Assembly (NCBI GenBank): GCA_025558095.1
Contig: JAIVFI010000004.1
Span: 558,001-622,000 of the forward strand
Length of the DNA stretch: 64,000 nucleotides
Direction: 5' to 3'
DNA from: Hyaloraphidium curvatum
Lineage: Eukaryota; Monoblepharomycota; Hyaloraphidiomycetes; Hyaloraphidiales; Hyaloraphidiaceae
Shown: positions 11,026 through 24,005 of the stretch, in pieces
Layout: every line of letters begins with the position of its first letter
Numbering within the stretch: position 1 is the stretch's first letter
Translations under genes and position numbers: made by a program
Notes under the pieces: generated by a model
What the model saw: only the letters and a program-made list of their open reading frames with translations
Told to the model about the DNA's origin: nothing
The model's database searches: none

Positions 11026-12334
11026 ATGGTCGCCGGACTCATCGCCGGGGCCGCCAAGGCCGTCCTGGGCGGAGGCGGCGGCGGAGGCCCGAGCGCCGCC
11101 CCGACGTCGGTCACCACGGCCACGCACATCCACAACTACGTGTACGACGTCGGCAAGTCGACGGCCGAGGTCCGCGTGGCCAACGAGGGCGCCGTGACCG
11201 GCCAGCAGGACGCCGCCGTCTCCAACCGCCAGGCCGCCGACGTCTCGGGCTCGCAGCACGGCTCCGTCTCGGGCTCGCAGTCGCAGGCCGCTGACTTCTC
11301 GCAGGCGGCCTCGGTCGAGGCGTCGCTCGCCAACACGGCCACCAACACGGCCCACGGCGGCCACGCCACCGCAGACGCGCAGGCCAAGGCGCAGCAGAGC
11401 CAGCACCAGGGCCAGCACCAGGTTCAGCAGCAGAGCCAGCGTCAGGCGCAGGCCCAGCACCAGGCCCCGCCGTCCGAGGGCGGCCGCGCCCCTGCTCGGG
11501 CGGACGGTGTGCTCAGCGCCGCCGACGAGGAAGCCATCGCCGGCCTGTTCCCCGCCGTGCAGGGCGTCGGCGACCGGGTGAGTGCGGCGACTCCTTGGCG
11601 CCTTGCCGGCCACGCTGATGCAGTGCTCCGCGCGACAGCTCACCGCCGTCGAGGGCGAGCTCCGGACCAAGGACGCCGTGGTCGGTGCTGCTGCTGCTAC
11701 CGGCGTGTGCGGGCATGCTGATGTCTTCCCGCGGCAGATCGCCACGCTCAGCGAGACGGTTGCGGCCGTCGAGCGCCGCCTCGCCGAACTTGAGGCGCAG
11801 AAGACGGCCGACGCCGCGCTCCAGGCGGCTCTGGAAGCAGGCGCCGCCCAAGCCGACTCCAGGATCGGCGAGCTCTTCGCCAAGCTCCAGCGGATGGAGG
11901 CTCTTCTCGCTCAGGTGTTTGTGACGGACGGGCCCGGTGAGCAGCGCCCCGACTCCCCTGCGACTGCGACTGATGGAGGCATCCCGCTTCGTGCAGGCCG
12001 CCGCGTCAAAGCCATCCTTGTCGACGTGGTCAAGGCCGCCCGCGTCGAGCTCGGGAACTTCGCCATTCAGCCCTCCCGGGTCAACCCCACCGAGCACCTC
12101 GAGATCACGCAGGTCCGTCCCGCCACTGGCAACCACACCGAGTTCCCCATCGCCCTGTTCGGCGGGCTCCTCGGCGGCATGCCCAGGTTCAGGGTCTACC
12201 TCAAGGGCCGCGTCGCGGGTTCGGCCGACACGCTGACCTTTTACGAGGTCGGCGCCGACGGCGAAACCCGCGTCGTAGTCAAGACCCCCGCCCAGACCCC
12301 GCCCAATCACGAGGTCGGGGGCGTGACCTTCTAG
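11026..12334 (+). CDS. Array family type A, copy A2
   Basis: Exons 11026-11577, 11639-11680, 11738-11936 and 11997-12334 give 376 residues. Visible parts: Ala/Gly N-terminus with a seven-Gly run, an Asn/Gln/Ser/Ala-rich region, a Gln/His tract (QSQHQGQHQVQQQSQ) near residue 130, a coiled coil in exon 3 (VERRLAELEAQKTADAALQ), and the C-terminal domain ending in HEVGGVTF. Introns 2 and 3 (57 and 60 nt) are multiples of three without stops, so unspliced reading stays open. Exon 2 begins CTC, where A3-A5 have GTC. Function unknown; a structural or surface role would be a guess from composition only. Confidence 0.72.
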
Positions 12335-14270
12335 ATCTCATCTTTCAAGCAGCAGCAGCAGCCGAGGACGTGAGCGCCGCGGACTTGCGCACGCGTACGA
12401 ACTGAAGCCCCGAGTCCCGCAGGCGCTGCGAGCCAAGGCCGGCGAGACGAGCACCGGTAGCGGGGGCGTGGGCGGGATGGTTGGCCGGCGGAGGATTGGC
12501 CGAACATCCAGGGACTTAAGGACGTTGTTTGGGGGGAACCGGTGGGCGGGGCGTGTCGAAGGATGGCTGGCGCCGCATCCAGGGCTGGGTTTGTTGAGGG
12601 TCGCGAATAAGAGCTCGTCTCGCGAGGTTGAGGCGTTGTTGCGAGTTGCCCGCGGCCGGCGGGGACCGGCGTCACCCACCGGATCGACTCTCCGGCCTCC
12701 CACTGCTGCCCGGGGCGCTCGTCCGTATTTTTCCGGGCGCCCCGCACCGCGCCCATGGGGCTGCCGGGCACGCCGGGCCGAATGCCGCGTCCAGCGTCGG
12801 CGGCGGGCGGACCGGGCGCGGACTGTTTGCGCGGTGTTCCTCTCGGCCTGTGCGCCCGCAGGGACGCTGCGGTCACGCTGGAAGGCCAATTCTGCGGCCC
12901 GTTTGGCTCGGAGCGTGGACGGGCGGGGGAGACCACGGGCGCCTGCGGATGGTTCCCCTTCTCGGCCGGCGCGGATTGGAAACTGCAACTGAGGACCGGG
13001 CATCCCCCTGCCGGCGCTGCGGGGACCCGCTGCTCGAAAGCAGCCTCCCGTGGTCCTCCGTGCGCCGCGCTCCCTTGCTCGGCGGGTCTTCTGTTTCCGT
13101 GTTCTCTTGCTTCGAAGGCCGAACTCCTCGACAGGCAGAGCTAGGACGAGCTGACCCGCACTCATCCTATCGGACTCAAGGTGGACACGGACTCGCGCTG
13201 GAGCACGCCTGGGCTTTCTTGATGGTGCTGCGGGACAGCAGGAGATGATGTTCTCGTGGTTTTCGCGGCCAGCAAGGATCCCGGCCTGGCTTCGTCGAGC
13301 GCGACCTGGTCCCACCCCTCAACCAGCGCTCCTTCGGCTCGTTGCCGCCGCCCACATTGTTCTGCACTGCGGACGGAGTATTTCATGTGCCGTACTTCGA
13401 AGGAACGCTATCCTGTGCTGAGTTGGCCGGCTTGCTTGAACTGGCGAGCCGCCGTACCTTCTGGATCACATGCCCGTCCCCTTGTCGGTGCCGCAACGGG
13501 ATGGGGACGTACGAGAGTGTTATTGCCCTCGGGCATCGACTCGGACTTGGTTTGCTCGCTTTCCTTGGCGTTGGACGACTCGCACCGTTTCAAGGATTGA
13601 CCTTCGCGTCCCGGCTCACCCCCGAATCGCTCCGGAGCCCCAGCGGATCCCTGTTCTGCTGCTCCGGAACGTATTCGTCGGTGTTTCGATGGCAGTTTGT
13701 TATGCCGGTGCCGGCGGCCGCGTCGGAAACGCGGGTGTGCCGCGTGCGCGACGAACCATTTTGCAGTTCCCGACGGACCGATGCACGATCTAGCCCTAGG
13801 GATGCCGGCCAGCACCGTGAACGGATGACGATGGCGGATGCGGCCTCAGCCTTGCCCTCGTGCGGGGTGTGCAGAAGCTCGATGGGCGGAACCGGTGGCG
13901 GGGTCGGGTCCCGGCCCAGGTTCGGCCCCGGCCGGCCGTGCAGCGAATCCGCCGCCGACGACGCGCCGGCCGGCCGGCCGCAGCCTTTGGCGCCTCTGTG
14001 GACGGGGATCGAGAGAGATTCGGCGTGATGCGAGGGGATGTTGGGCCGATCATGTCTCCCCGCCACACAAACACACGCGTTTTCCCGCCGGGCCCGGACA
14101 TGCGGGGGCCGAGCGGCGCAAGCCGCTCTTGCGTCTGCCACCACATTCGAACCGAACCGCCGGACGCGCCCCGTCCGCCCGCCCGACGCCGCACCGCCGA
14201 GGTGAAGTGCAACGCGGCTCGCGTCGCGCCCGCTGACCGCCCCGCCGCAGCCCCGCACGCACCGCACGCC
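12335..14270 (+). repeat. Array spacer S4
   Basis: Full spacer, 1,936 bp, with four CAG units. It carries the GGTGCCGC variant (near 13487) shared only with S5 and S6, and CGTGAACGG (near 13816) shared with S5-S7. Confidence 0.85.
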
Positions 14271-15579
14271 ATGGTCGCCGGACTCATCGCCGGGGCCGCC
14301 AAGGCCGTCCTGGGCGGAGGCGGCGGCGGAGGCCCGAGCGCCGCCCCGACGTCGGTCACCACGGCCACGCACATCCACAACTACGTGTACGACGTCGGCA
14401 AGTCGACGGCCGAGGTCCGCGTGGCCAACGAGGGCGCCGTGACCGGCCAGCAGGACGCCGCCGTCTCCAACCGCCAGGCCGCCGACGTCTCGGGCTCGCA
14501 GCACGGCTCCGTCTCGGGCTCGCAGTCGCAGGCCGCTGACTTCTCGCAGGCGGCCTCGGTCGAGGCGTCGCTCGCCAACACGGCCACCAACACGGCCCAC
14601 GGCGGCCACGCCACCGCAGACGCGCAGGCCAAGGCGCAGCAGAGCCAGCACCAGGGCCAGCACCAGGTTCAGCAGCAGAGCCAGCGTCAGGCGCAGGCCC
14701 AGCACCAGGCCCCGCCGTCCGAGGGCGGCCGCGCCCCTGCTCGGGCGGACGGTGTGCTCAGCGCCGCCGACGAGGAAGCCATCGCCGGCCTGTTCCCCGC
14801 CGTGCAGGGCGTCGGCGACCGGGTGAGTGCGGCGACTCCTTGGCGCCTTGCCGGCCACGCTGATGCAGTGCTCCGCGCGACAGGTCACCGCCGTCGAGGG
14901 CGAGCTCCGGACCAAGGACGCCGTGGTCGGTGCTGCTGCTGCTACCGGCGTGTGCGGGCATGCTGATGTCTTCCCGCGGCAGATCGCCACGCTCAGCGAG
15001 ACGGTTGCGGCCGTCGAGCGCCGCCTCGCCGAACTTGAGGCGCAGAAGACGGCCGACGCCGCGCTCCAGGCGGCTCTGGAAGCAGGCGCCGCCCAAGCCG
15101 ACTCCAGGATCGGCGAGCTCTTCGCCAAGCTCCAGCGGATGGAGGCTCTTCTCGCTCAGGTGTTTGTGACGGATGGGCCCGGTGAGCAGCGCCCCGACTC
15201 CCCTGCGACTGCGACTGATGGAGGCATCCCGCTTCGTGCAGGCCGCCGCGTCAAAGCCATCCTTGTCGACGTGGTCAAGGCCGCCCGCGTCGAGCTCGGG
15301 AACTTCGCCATTCAGCCCTCCCGGGTCAACCCCACCGAGCACCTCGAGATCACGCAGGTCCGTCCCGCCACTGGCAACCACACCGAGTTCCCCATCGCCC
15401 TGTTCGGCGGGCTCCTCGGCGGCATGCCCAGGTTCAGGGTCTACCTCAAGGGCCGCGTCGCGGGTTCGGCCGACACGCTGACCTTTTACGAGGTTGGCGC
15501 CGACGGCGAAACCCGCGTCGTAGTCAAGACCCCCGCCCAGACCCCGCCCAATCACGAGGTCGGGGGCGTGACCTTCTAG
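14271..15579 (+). CDS. Array family type A, copy A3
   Basis: Exons 14271-14822, 14884-14925, 14983-15181 and 15242-15579, 376 residues. Same protein as A4 and A5, and differs from A2 by few residues (for example Val for Leu at the start of exon 2). Start chosen at the conserved ATG after the CGCACGCACCGCACGCC leader. Confidence 0.72.
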
Positions 15580-17515
15580 ATCTCATCTTTCAAGCAGCAG
15601 CAGCAGCCGAGGACGTGAGCGCCGCGGACTTGCGCACGCATACGAACTGAAGCCCCGAGTCCCGCAGGCGCTGCGAGCCAAGGCCGGCGAGACGAGCACC
15701 GGTAGCGGGGGCGTGGGCGGGATGGTTGGCCGGCGGAGGATTGGCCGAACATCCAGGGACTTAAGGACGTTGTTTGGGGGGAACCGGTGGGCGGGGCGTG
15801 TCGAAGGATGGCTGGCGCCGCATCCAGGGCTGGGTTTGTTGAGGGTCGCGAATAAGAGCTCGTCTCGCGAGGTTGAGGCGTTGTTGCGAGTTGCCCGCGG
15901 CCGGCGGGGACCGGCGTCACCCACCGGATCGACTCTCCGGCCTCCCACTGCTGCCCGGGGCGCTCGTCCGTATTTTTCCGGGCGCCCCGCACCGCGCCCA
16001 TGGGGCTGCCGGGCACGCCGGGCCGAATGCCGCGTCCAGCGTCGGCGGCGGGCGGACCGGGCGCGGACTGTTTGCGCGGTGTTCCTCTCGGCCTGTGCGC
16101 CCGCAGGGACGCTGCGGTCACGCTGGAAGGCCAATTCTGCGGCCCGTTTGGCTCGGAGCGTGGACGGGCGGGGGAGACCACGGGCGCCTGCGGATGGTTC
16201 CCCTTCTCGGCCGGCGCGGATTGGAAACTGCAACTGAGGACCGGGCATCCCCCTGCCGGCGCTGCGGGGACCCGCTGCTCGAAAGCAGCCTCCCGTGGTC
16301 CTCCGTGCGCCGCGCTCCCTTGCTCGGCGGGTCTTCTGTTTCCGTGTTCTCTTGCTTCGAAGGCCGAACTCCTCGACAGGCAGAGCTAGGACGAGCTGAC
16401 CCGCACTCATCCTATCGGACTCAAGGTGGACACGGACTCGCGCTGGAGCACGCCTGGGCTTTCTTGATGGTGCTGCGGGACAGCAGGAGATGATGTTCTC
16501 GTGGTTTTCGCGGCCAGCAAGGATCCCGGCCTGGCTTCGTCGAGCGCGACCTGGTCCCACCCCTCAACCAGCGCTCCTTCGGCTCGTTGCCGCCGCCCAC
16601 ATTGTTCTGCACTGCGGACGGAGTATTTCATGTGCCGTACTTCGAAGGAACGCTATCCTGTGCTGAGTTGGCCGGCTTGCTTGAACTGGCGAGCCGCCGT
16701 ACCTTCTGGATCACATGCCCGTCCCCTTGTCGGTGCCGCAACGGGATGGGGACGTACGAGAGTGTTATTGCCCTCGGGCATCGACTCGGACTTGGTTTGC
16801 TCGCTTTCCTTGGCGTTGGACGACTCGCGCCGTTTCAAGGATTGACCTTCGCGTCCCGGCTCACCCCCGAATCGCTCCGGAGCCCCAGCGGATCCCTGTT
16901 CTGCTGCTCCGGAACGTATTCGTCGGTGTTTCGATGGCAGTTTGTTATGCCGGTGCCGGCGGCCGCGTCGGAAACGCGGGTGTGCCGCGTGCGCGACGAA
17001 CCATTTTGCAGTTCCCGACGGACCGATGCACGATCTAGCCCTAGGGATGCCGGCCAGCACCGTGAACGGATGACGATGGCGGATGCGGCCTCAGCCTTGC
17101 CCTCGTGCGGGGTGTGCAGAAGCTCGATGGGCGGAACCGGTGGCGGGGTCGGGTCCCGGCCCAGGTTCGGCCCCGGCCGGCCGTGCAGCGAATCCGCCGC
17201 CGACGACGCGCCGGCCGGCCGGCCGCAGCCTTTGGCGCCTCTGTGGACGGGGATCGAGAGAGATTCGGCGTGATGCGAGGGGATGTTGGGCCGATCATGT
17301 CTCCCCGCCACACAAACACACGCGTTTTCCCGCCGGGCCCGGACATGCGGGGGCCGAGCGGCGCAAGCCGCTCTTGCGTCTGCCACCACATTCGAACCGA
17401 ACCGCCGGACGCGCCCCGTCCGCCCGCCCGACGCCGCACCGCCGAGGTGAAGTGCAACGCGGCTCGCGTCGCGCCCGCTGACCGCCCCGCCGCAGCCCCG
17501 CACGCACCGCACGCC
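15580..17515 (+). repeat. Array spacer S5
   Basis: Full spacer, same length as S4. It shares the GCACGCATAC variant just after the gene with S6 and S7, whereas S3 and S4 have GCACGCGTAC. Confidence 0.85.
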
Positions 17516-18824
17516 ATGGTCGCCGGACTCATCGCCGGGGCCGCCAAGGCCGTCCTGGGCGGAGGCGGCGGCGGAGGCCCGAGCGCCGCCCCGACGTCGG
17601 TCACCACGGCCACGCACATCCACAACTACGTGTACGACGTCGGCAAGTCGACGGCCGAGGTCCGCGTGGCCAACGAGGGCGCCGTGACCGGCCAGCAGGA
17701 CGCCGCCGTCTCCAACCGCCAGGCCGCCGACGTCTCGGGCTCGCAGCACGGCTCCGTCTCGGGCTCGCAGTCGCAGGCCGCTGACTTCTCGCAGGCGGCC
17801 TCGGTCGAGGCGTCGCTCGCCAACACGGCCACCAACACGGCCCACGGCGGCCACGCCACCGCAGACGCGCAGGCCAAGGCGCAGCAGAGCCAGCACCAGG
17901 GCCAGCACCAGGTTCAGCAGCAGAGCCAGCGTCAGGCGCAGGCCCAGCACCAGGCCCCGCCGTCCGAGGGCGGCCGCGCCCCTGCTCGGGCGGACGGTGT
18001 GCTCAGCGCCGCCGACGAGGAAGCCATCGCCGGCCTGTTCCCCGCCGTGCAGGGCGTCGGCGACCGGGTGAGTGCGGCGACTCCTTGGCGCCTTGCCGGC
18101 CACGCTGATGCAGTGCTCCGCGCGACAGGTCACCGCCGTCGAGGGCGAGCTCCGGACCAAGGACGCCGTGGTCGGTGCTGCTGCTGCTACCGGCGTGTGC
18201 GGGCATGCTGATGTCTTCCCGCGGCAGATCGCCACGCTCAGCGAGACGGTTGCGGCCGTCGAGCGCCGCCTCGCCGAACTTGAGGCGCAGAAGACGGCCG
18301 ACGCCGCGCTCCAGGCGGCTCTGGAAGCAGGCGCCGCCCAAGCCGACTCCAGGATCGGCGAGCTCTTCGCCAAGCTCCAGCGGATGGAGGCTCTTCTCGC
18401 TCAGGTGTTTGTGACGGATGGGCCCGGTGAGCAGCGCCCCGACTCCCCTGCGACTGCGACTGATGGAGGCATCCCGCTTCGTGCAGGCCGCCGCGTCAAA
18501 GCCATCCTTGTCGACGTGGTCAAGGCCGCCCGCGTCGAGCTCGGGAACTTCGCCATTCAGCCCTCCCGGGTCAACCCCACCGAGCACCTCGAGATCACGC
18601 AGGTCCGTCCCGCCACTGGCAACCACACCGAGTTCCCCATCGCCCTGTTCGGCGGGCTCCTCGGCGGCATGCCCAGGTTCAGGGTCTACCTCAAGGGCCG
18701 CGTCGCGGGTTCGGCCGACACGCTGACCTTTTACGAGGTTGGCGCCGACGGCGAAACCCGCGTCGTAGTCAAGACCCCCGCCCAGACCCCGCCCAATCAC
18801 GAGGTCGGGGGCGTGACCTTCTAG
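17516..18824 (+). CDS. Array family type A, copy A4
   Basis: Exons 17516-18067, 18129-18170, 18228-18426 and 18487-18824, 376 residues, apparently identical in protein sequence to A3 and A5. It lies exactly 3,245 bp from each neighbour. No difference useful for judging selection was seen. Confidence 0.72.
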
Positions 18825-20760
18825 ATCTCATCTTTCAAGCAGCAGCAGCAGCCGAGGACGTGAGCGCCGCGGACTTGCGCACGCATACGAACTGAAGCCC
18901 CGAGTCCCGCAGGCGCTGCGAGCCAAGGCCGGCGAGACGAGCACCGGTAGCGGGGGCGTGGGCGGGATGGTTGGCCGGCGGAGGATTGGCCGAACATCCA
19001 GGGACTTAAGGACGTTGTTTGGGGGGAACCGGTGGGCGGGGCGTGTCGAAGGATGGCTGGCGCCGCATCCAGGGCTGGGTTTGTTGAGGGTCGCGAATAA
19101 GAGCTCGTCTCGCGAGGTTGAGGCGTTGTTGCGAGTTGCCCGCGGCCGGCGGGGACCGGCGTCACCCACCGGATCGACTCTCCGGCCTCTCACTGCTGCC
19201 CGGGGCGCTCGTCCGTATTTTTCCCGGCGCCCCGCACCGCGCCCATGGGGCTGCCGGGCACGCCGGGCCGAATGCCGCGTCCAGCGTCGGCGGCGGGCGG
19301 ACCGGGCGCGGACTGTTTGCGCGGTGTTCCTCTCGGCCTGTGCGCCCGCAGGGACGCTGCGGTCACGCTGGAAGGCCAATTCTGCGGCCCGTTTGGCTCG
19401 GAGCGTGGACGGGCGGGGGAGACCACGGGCGCCTGCGGATGGTTCCCCTTCTCGGCCGGCGCGGATTGGAAACTGCAACTGAGGACCGGGCATCCCCCTG
19501 CCGGCGCTGCGGGGACCCGCTGCTCGAAAGCAGCCTCCCGTGGTCCTCCGTGCGCCGCGCTCCCTTGCTCGGCGGGTCTTCTGTTTCCGTGTTCTCTTGC
19601 TTCGAAGGCCGAACTCCTCGACAGGCAGAGCTAGGACGAGCTGACCCGCACTCATCCTATCGGACTCAAGGTGGACACGGACTCGCGCTGGAGCACGCCT
19701 GGGCTTTCTTGATGGTGCTGCGGGACAGCAGGAGATGATGTTCTCGTGGTTTTCGCGGCCAGCAAGGATCCCGGCCTGGCTTCGTCGAGCGCGACCTGGT
19801 CCCACCCCTCAACCAGCGCTCCTTCGGCTCGTTGCCGCCGCCCACATTGTTCTGCACTGCGGACGGAGTATTTCATGTGCCGTACTTCGAAGGAACGCTA
19901 TCCTGTGCTGAGTTGGCCGGCTTGCTTGAACTGGCGAGCCGCCGTACCTTCTGGATCACATGCCCGTCCCCTTGTCGGTGCCGCAACGGGATGGGGACGT
20001 ACGAGAGTGTTATTGCCCTCGGGCATCGACTCGGACTTGGTTTGCTCGCTTTCCTTGGCGTTGGACGACTCGCGCCGTTTCAAGGATTGACCTTCGCGTC
20101 CCGGCTCACCCCCGAATCGCTCCGGAGCCCCAGCGGATCCCTGTTCTGCTGCTCCGGAACGTATTCGTCGGTGTTTCGATGGCAGTTTGTTATGCCGGTG
20201 CCGGCGGCCGCGTCGGAAACGCGGGTGTGCCGCGTGCGCGACGAACCATTTTGCAGTTCCCGACGGACCGATGCACGATCTAGCCCTAGGGATGCCGGCC
20301 AGCACCGTGAACGGATGACGATGGCGGATGCGGCCTCAGCCTTGCCCTCGTGCGGGGTGTGCAGAAGCTCGATGGGCGGAACCGGTGGCGGGGTCGGGTC
20401 CCGGCCCAGGTTCGGCCCCGGCCGGCCGTGCAGCGAATCCGCCGCCGACGACGCGCCGGCCGGCCGGCCGCAGCCTTTGGCGCCTCTGTGGACGGGGATC
20501 GAGAGAGATTCGGCGTGATGCGAGGGGATGTTGGGCCGATCATGTCTCCCCGCCACACAAACACACGCGTTTTCCCGCCGGGCCCGGACATGCGGGGGCC
20601 GAGCGGCGCAAGCCGCTCTTGCGTCTGCCACCACATTCGAACCGAACCGCCGGACGCGCCCCGTCCGCCCGCCCGACGCCGCACCGCCGAGGTGAAGTGC
20701 AACGCGGCTCGCGTCGCGCCCGCTGACCGCCCCGCCGCAGCCCCGCACGCACCGCACGCC
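18825..20760 (+). repeat. Array spacer S6
   Basis: Full spacer. First unit with the linked variants CCTCTCACTG (near 19190) and TTTTTCCCGG (near 19219), which also mark S7 and S8 but not S1-S5. Confidence 0.85.
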
Positions 20761-22069
20761 ATGGTCGCCGGACTCATCGCCGGGGCCGCCAAGGCCGTCC
20801 TGGGCGGAGGCGGCGGCGGAGGCCCGAGCGCCGCCCCGACGTCGGTCACCACGGCCACGCACATCCACAACTACGTGTACGACGTCGGCAAGTCGACGGC
20901 CGAGGTCCGCGTGGCCAACGAGGGCGCCGTGACCGGCCAGCAGGACGCCGCCGTCTCCAACCGCCAGGCCGCCGACGTCTCGGGCTCGCAGCACGGCTCC
21001 GTCTCGGGCTCGCAGTCGCAGGCCGCTGACTTCTCGCAGGCGGCCTCGGTCGAGGCGTCGCTCGCCAACACGGCCACCAACACGGCCCACGGCGGCCACG
21101 CCACCGCAGACGCGCAGGCCAAGGCGCAGCAGAGCCAGCACCAGGGCCAGCACCAGGTTCAGCAGCAGAGCCAGCGTCAGGCGCAGGCCCAGCACCAGGC
21201 CCCGCCGTCCGAGGGCGGCCGCGCCCCTGCTCGGGCGGACGGTGTGCTCAGCGCCGCCGACGAGGAAGCCATCGCCGGCCTGTTCCCCGCCGTGCAGGGC
21301 GTCGGCGACCGGGTGAGTGCGGCGACTCCTTGGCGCCTTGCCGGCCACGCTGATGCAGTGCTCCGCGCGACAGGTCACCGCCGTCGAGGGCGAGCTCCGG
21401 ACCAAGGACGCCGTGGTCGGTGCTGCTGCTGCTACCGGCGTGTGCGGGCATGCTGATGTCTTCCCGCGGCAGATCGCCACGCTCAGCGAGACGGTTGCGG
21501 CCGTCGAGCGCCGCCTCGCCGAACTTGAGGCGCAGAAGACGGCCGACGCCGCGCTCCAGGCGGCTCTGGAAGCAGGCGCCGCCCAAGCCGACTCCAGGAT
21601 CGGCGAGCTCTTCGCCAAGCTCCAGCGGATGGAGGCTCTTCTCGCTCAGGTGTTTGTGACGGATGGGCCCGGTGAGCAGCGCCCCGACTCCCCTGCGACT
21701 GCGACTGATGGAGGCATCCCGCTTCGTGCAGGCCGCCGCGTCAAAGCCATCCTTGTCGACGTGGTCAAGGCCGCCCGCGTCGAGCTCGGGAACTTCGCCA
21801 TTCAGCCCTCCCGGGTCAACCCCACCGAGCACCTCGAGATCACGCAGGTCCGTCCCGCCACTGGCAACCACACCGAGTTCCCCATCGCCCTGTTCGGCGG
21901 GCTCCTCGGCGGCATGCCCAGGTTCAGGGTCTACCTCAAGGGCCGCGTCGCGGGTTCGGCCGACACGCTGACCTTTTACGAGGTTGGCGCCGACGGCGAA
22001 ACCCGCGTCGTAGTCAAGACCCCCGCCCAGACCCCGCCCAATCACGAGGTCGGGGGCGTGACCTTCTAG
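20761..22069 (+). CDS. Array family type A, copy A5
   Basis: Exons 20761-21312, 21374-21415, 21473-21671 and 21732-22069, 376 residues. Last intact type A copy. Its full C-terminal domain and GGVTF tail contrast with the broken neighbour A6. Confidence 0.72.
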
Positions 22070-24005
22070 ATCTCATCTTTCAAGCAGCAGCAGCAGCCGA
22101 GGACGTGAGCGCCGCGGACTTGCGCACGCATACGAACTGAAGCCCCGAGTCCCGCAGGCGCTGCGAGCCAAGGCCGGCGAGACGAGCACCGGTAGCGGGG
22201 GCGTGGGCGGGATGGTTGGCCGGCGGAGGATTGGCCGAACATCCAGGGACTTAAGGACGTTGTTTGGGGGGAACCGGTGGGCGGGGCGTGTCGAAGGATG
22301 GCTGGCGCCGCATCCAGGGCTGGGTTTGTTGAGGGTCGCGAATAAGAGCTCGTCTCGCGAGGTTGAGGCGTTGTTGCGAGTTGCCCGCGGCCGGCGGGGA
22401 CCGGCGTCACCCACCGGATCGACTCTCCGGCCTCTCACTGCTGCCCGGGGCGCTCGTCCGTATTTTTCCCGGCGCCCCGCACCGCGCCCATGGGGCTGCC
22501 GGGCACGCCGGGCCGAATGCCGCGTCCAGCGTCGGCGGCGGGCGGACCGGGCGCGGACTGTTTGCGCGGTGTTCCTCTCGGCCTGTGCGCCCGCAGGGAC
22601 GCTGCGGTCACGCTGGAAGGCCAATTCTGCGGCCCGTTTGGCTCGGAGCGTGGACGGGCGGGGGAGACCACGGGCGCCTGCGGATGGTTCCCCTTCTCGG
22701 CCGGCGCGGATTGGAAACTGCAACTGAGGACCGGGCATCCCCCTGCCGGCGCTGCGGGGACCCGCTGCTCGAAAGCAGCCTCCCGTGGTCCTCCGTGCGC
22801 CGCGCTCCCTTGCTCGGCGGGTCTTCTGTTTCCGTGTTCTCTTGCTTCGAAGGCCGAACTCCTCGACAGGCAGAGCTAGGACGAGCTGACCCGCACTCAT
22901 CCTATCGGACTCAAGGTGGACACGGACTCGCGCTGGAGCACGCCTGGGCTTTCTTGATGGTGCTGCGGGACAGCAGGAGATGATGTTCTCGTGGTTTTCG
23001 CGGCCAGCAAGGATCCCGGCCTGGCTTCGTCGAGCGCGACCTGGTCCCACCCCTCAACCAGCGCTCCTTCGGCTCGTTGCCGCCGCCCACATTGTTCTGC
23101 ACTGCGGACGGAGTATTTCATGTGCCGTACTTCGAAGGAACGCTATCCTGTGCTGAGTTGGCCGGCTTGCTTGAACTGGCGAGCCGCCGTACCTTCTGGA
23201 TCACATGCCCGTCCCCTTGTCGGCGCCGCAACGGGATGGGGACGTACGAGAGTGTTATTGCCCTCGGGCATCGACTCGGACTTGGTTTGCTCGCTTTCCT
23301 TGGCGTTGGACGACTCGCACCGTTTCAAGGATTGACCTTCGCGTCCCGGCTCACCCCCGAATCGCTCCGGAGCCCCAGCGGATCCCTGTTCTGCTGCTCC
23401 GGAACGTATTCGTCGGTGTTTCGATGGCAGTTTGTTATGCCGGTGCCGGCGGCCGCGTCGGAAACGCGGGTGTGCCGCGTGAGCGACGAACCATTTTGCA
23501 GTTCCCGACGGACCGATGCACGATCTAGCCCTAGGGATGCCGGCCAGCACCGTGAACGGATGACGATGGCGGATGCGGCCTCAGCCTTGCCCTCGTGCGG
23601 GGTGTGCAGAAGCTCGATGGGCGGAACCGGTGGCGGGGTCGGGTCCCGGCCCAGGTTCGGCCCCGGCCGGCCGTGCAGCGAATCCGCCGCCGACGACGCG
23701 CCGGCCGGCCGGCCGCAGCCTTTGGCGCCTCTGTGGACGGGGATCGAGAGAGATTCGGCGTGATGCGAGGGGATGTTGGGCCGATCATGTCTCCCCGCCA
23801 CACAAACACACGCGTTTTCCCGCCGGGCCCGGACATGCGGGGGCCGAGCGGCGCAAGCCGCTCTTGCGTCTGCCACCACATTCGAACCGAACCGCCGGAC
23901 GCGCCCCGTCCGCCCGCCCGACGCCGCACCGCCGAGGTGAAGTGCAACGCGGCTCGCGTCGCGCCCGCTGACCGCCCCGCCGCAGCCCCGCACGCACCGC
24001 ACGCC
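22070..24005 (+). repeat. Array spacer S7
   Basis: Full spacer that mixes variants: CCTCTCACTG like S6 and S8, CGTGAACGG like S4-S6, but GGCGCCGC and GTGAGCGACG like S1 and S8. The mosaic fits unequal exchange or gene conversion. Confidence 0.85.

Noticed and set aside
12338-13315. 325-residue minus-strand open frame repeated in every spacer
   Set aside because: Arg/Pro/Ala-rich with no motif. Its recurrence follows from DNA identity of the repeats and gives no independent evidence of coding.
13590-15128. 512-residue minus-strand open frame, repeated at 16835-18373 and 20080-21618
   Set aside because: It runs antisense to the type A gene and the spacer, has Ala/Arg/Ser-rich composition typical of GC-driven shadow frames, and is shortened in A2, A6 and B units by small changes.
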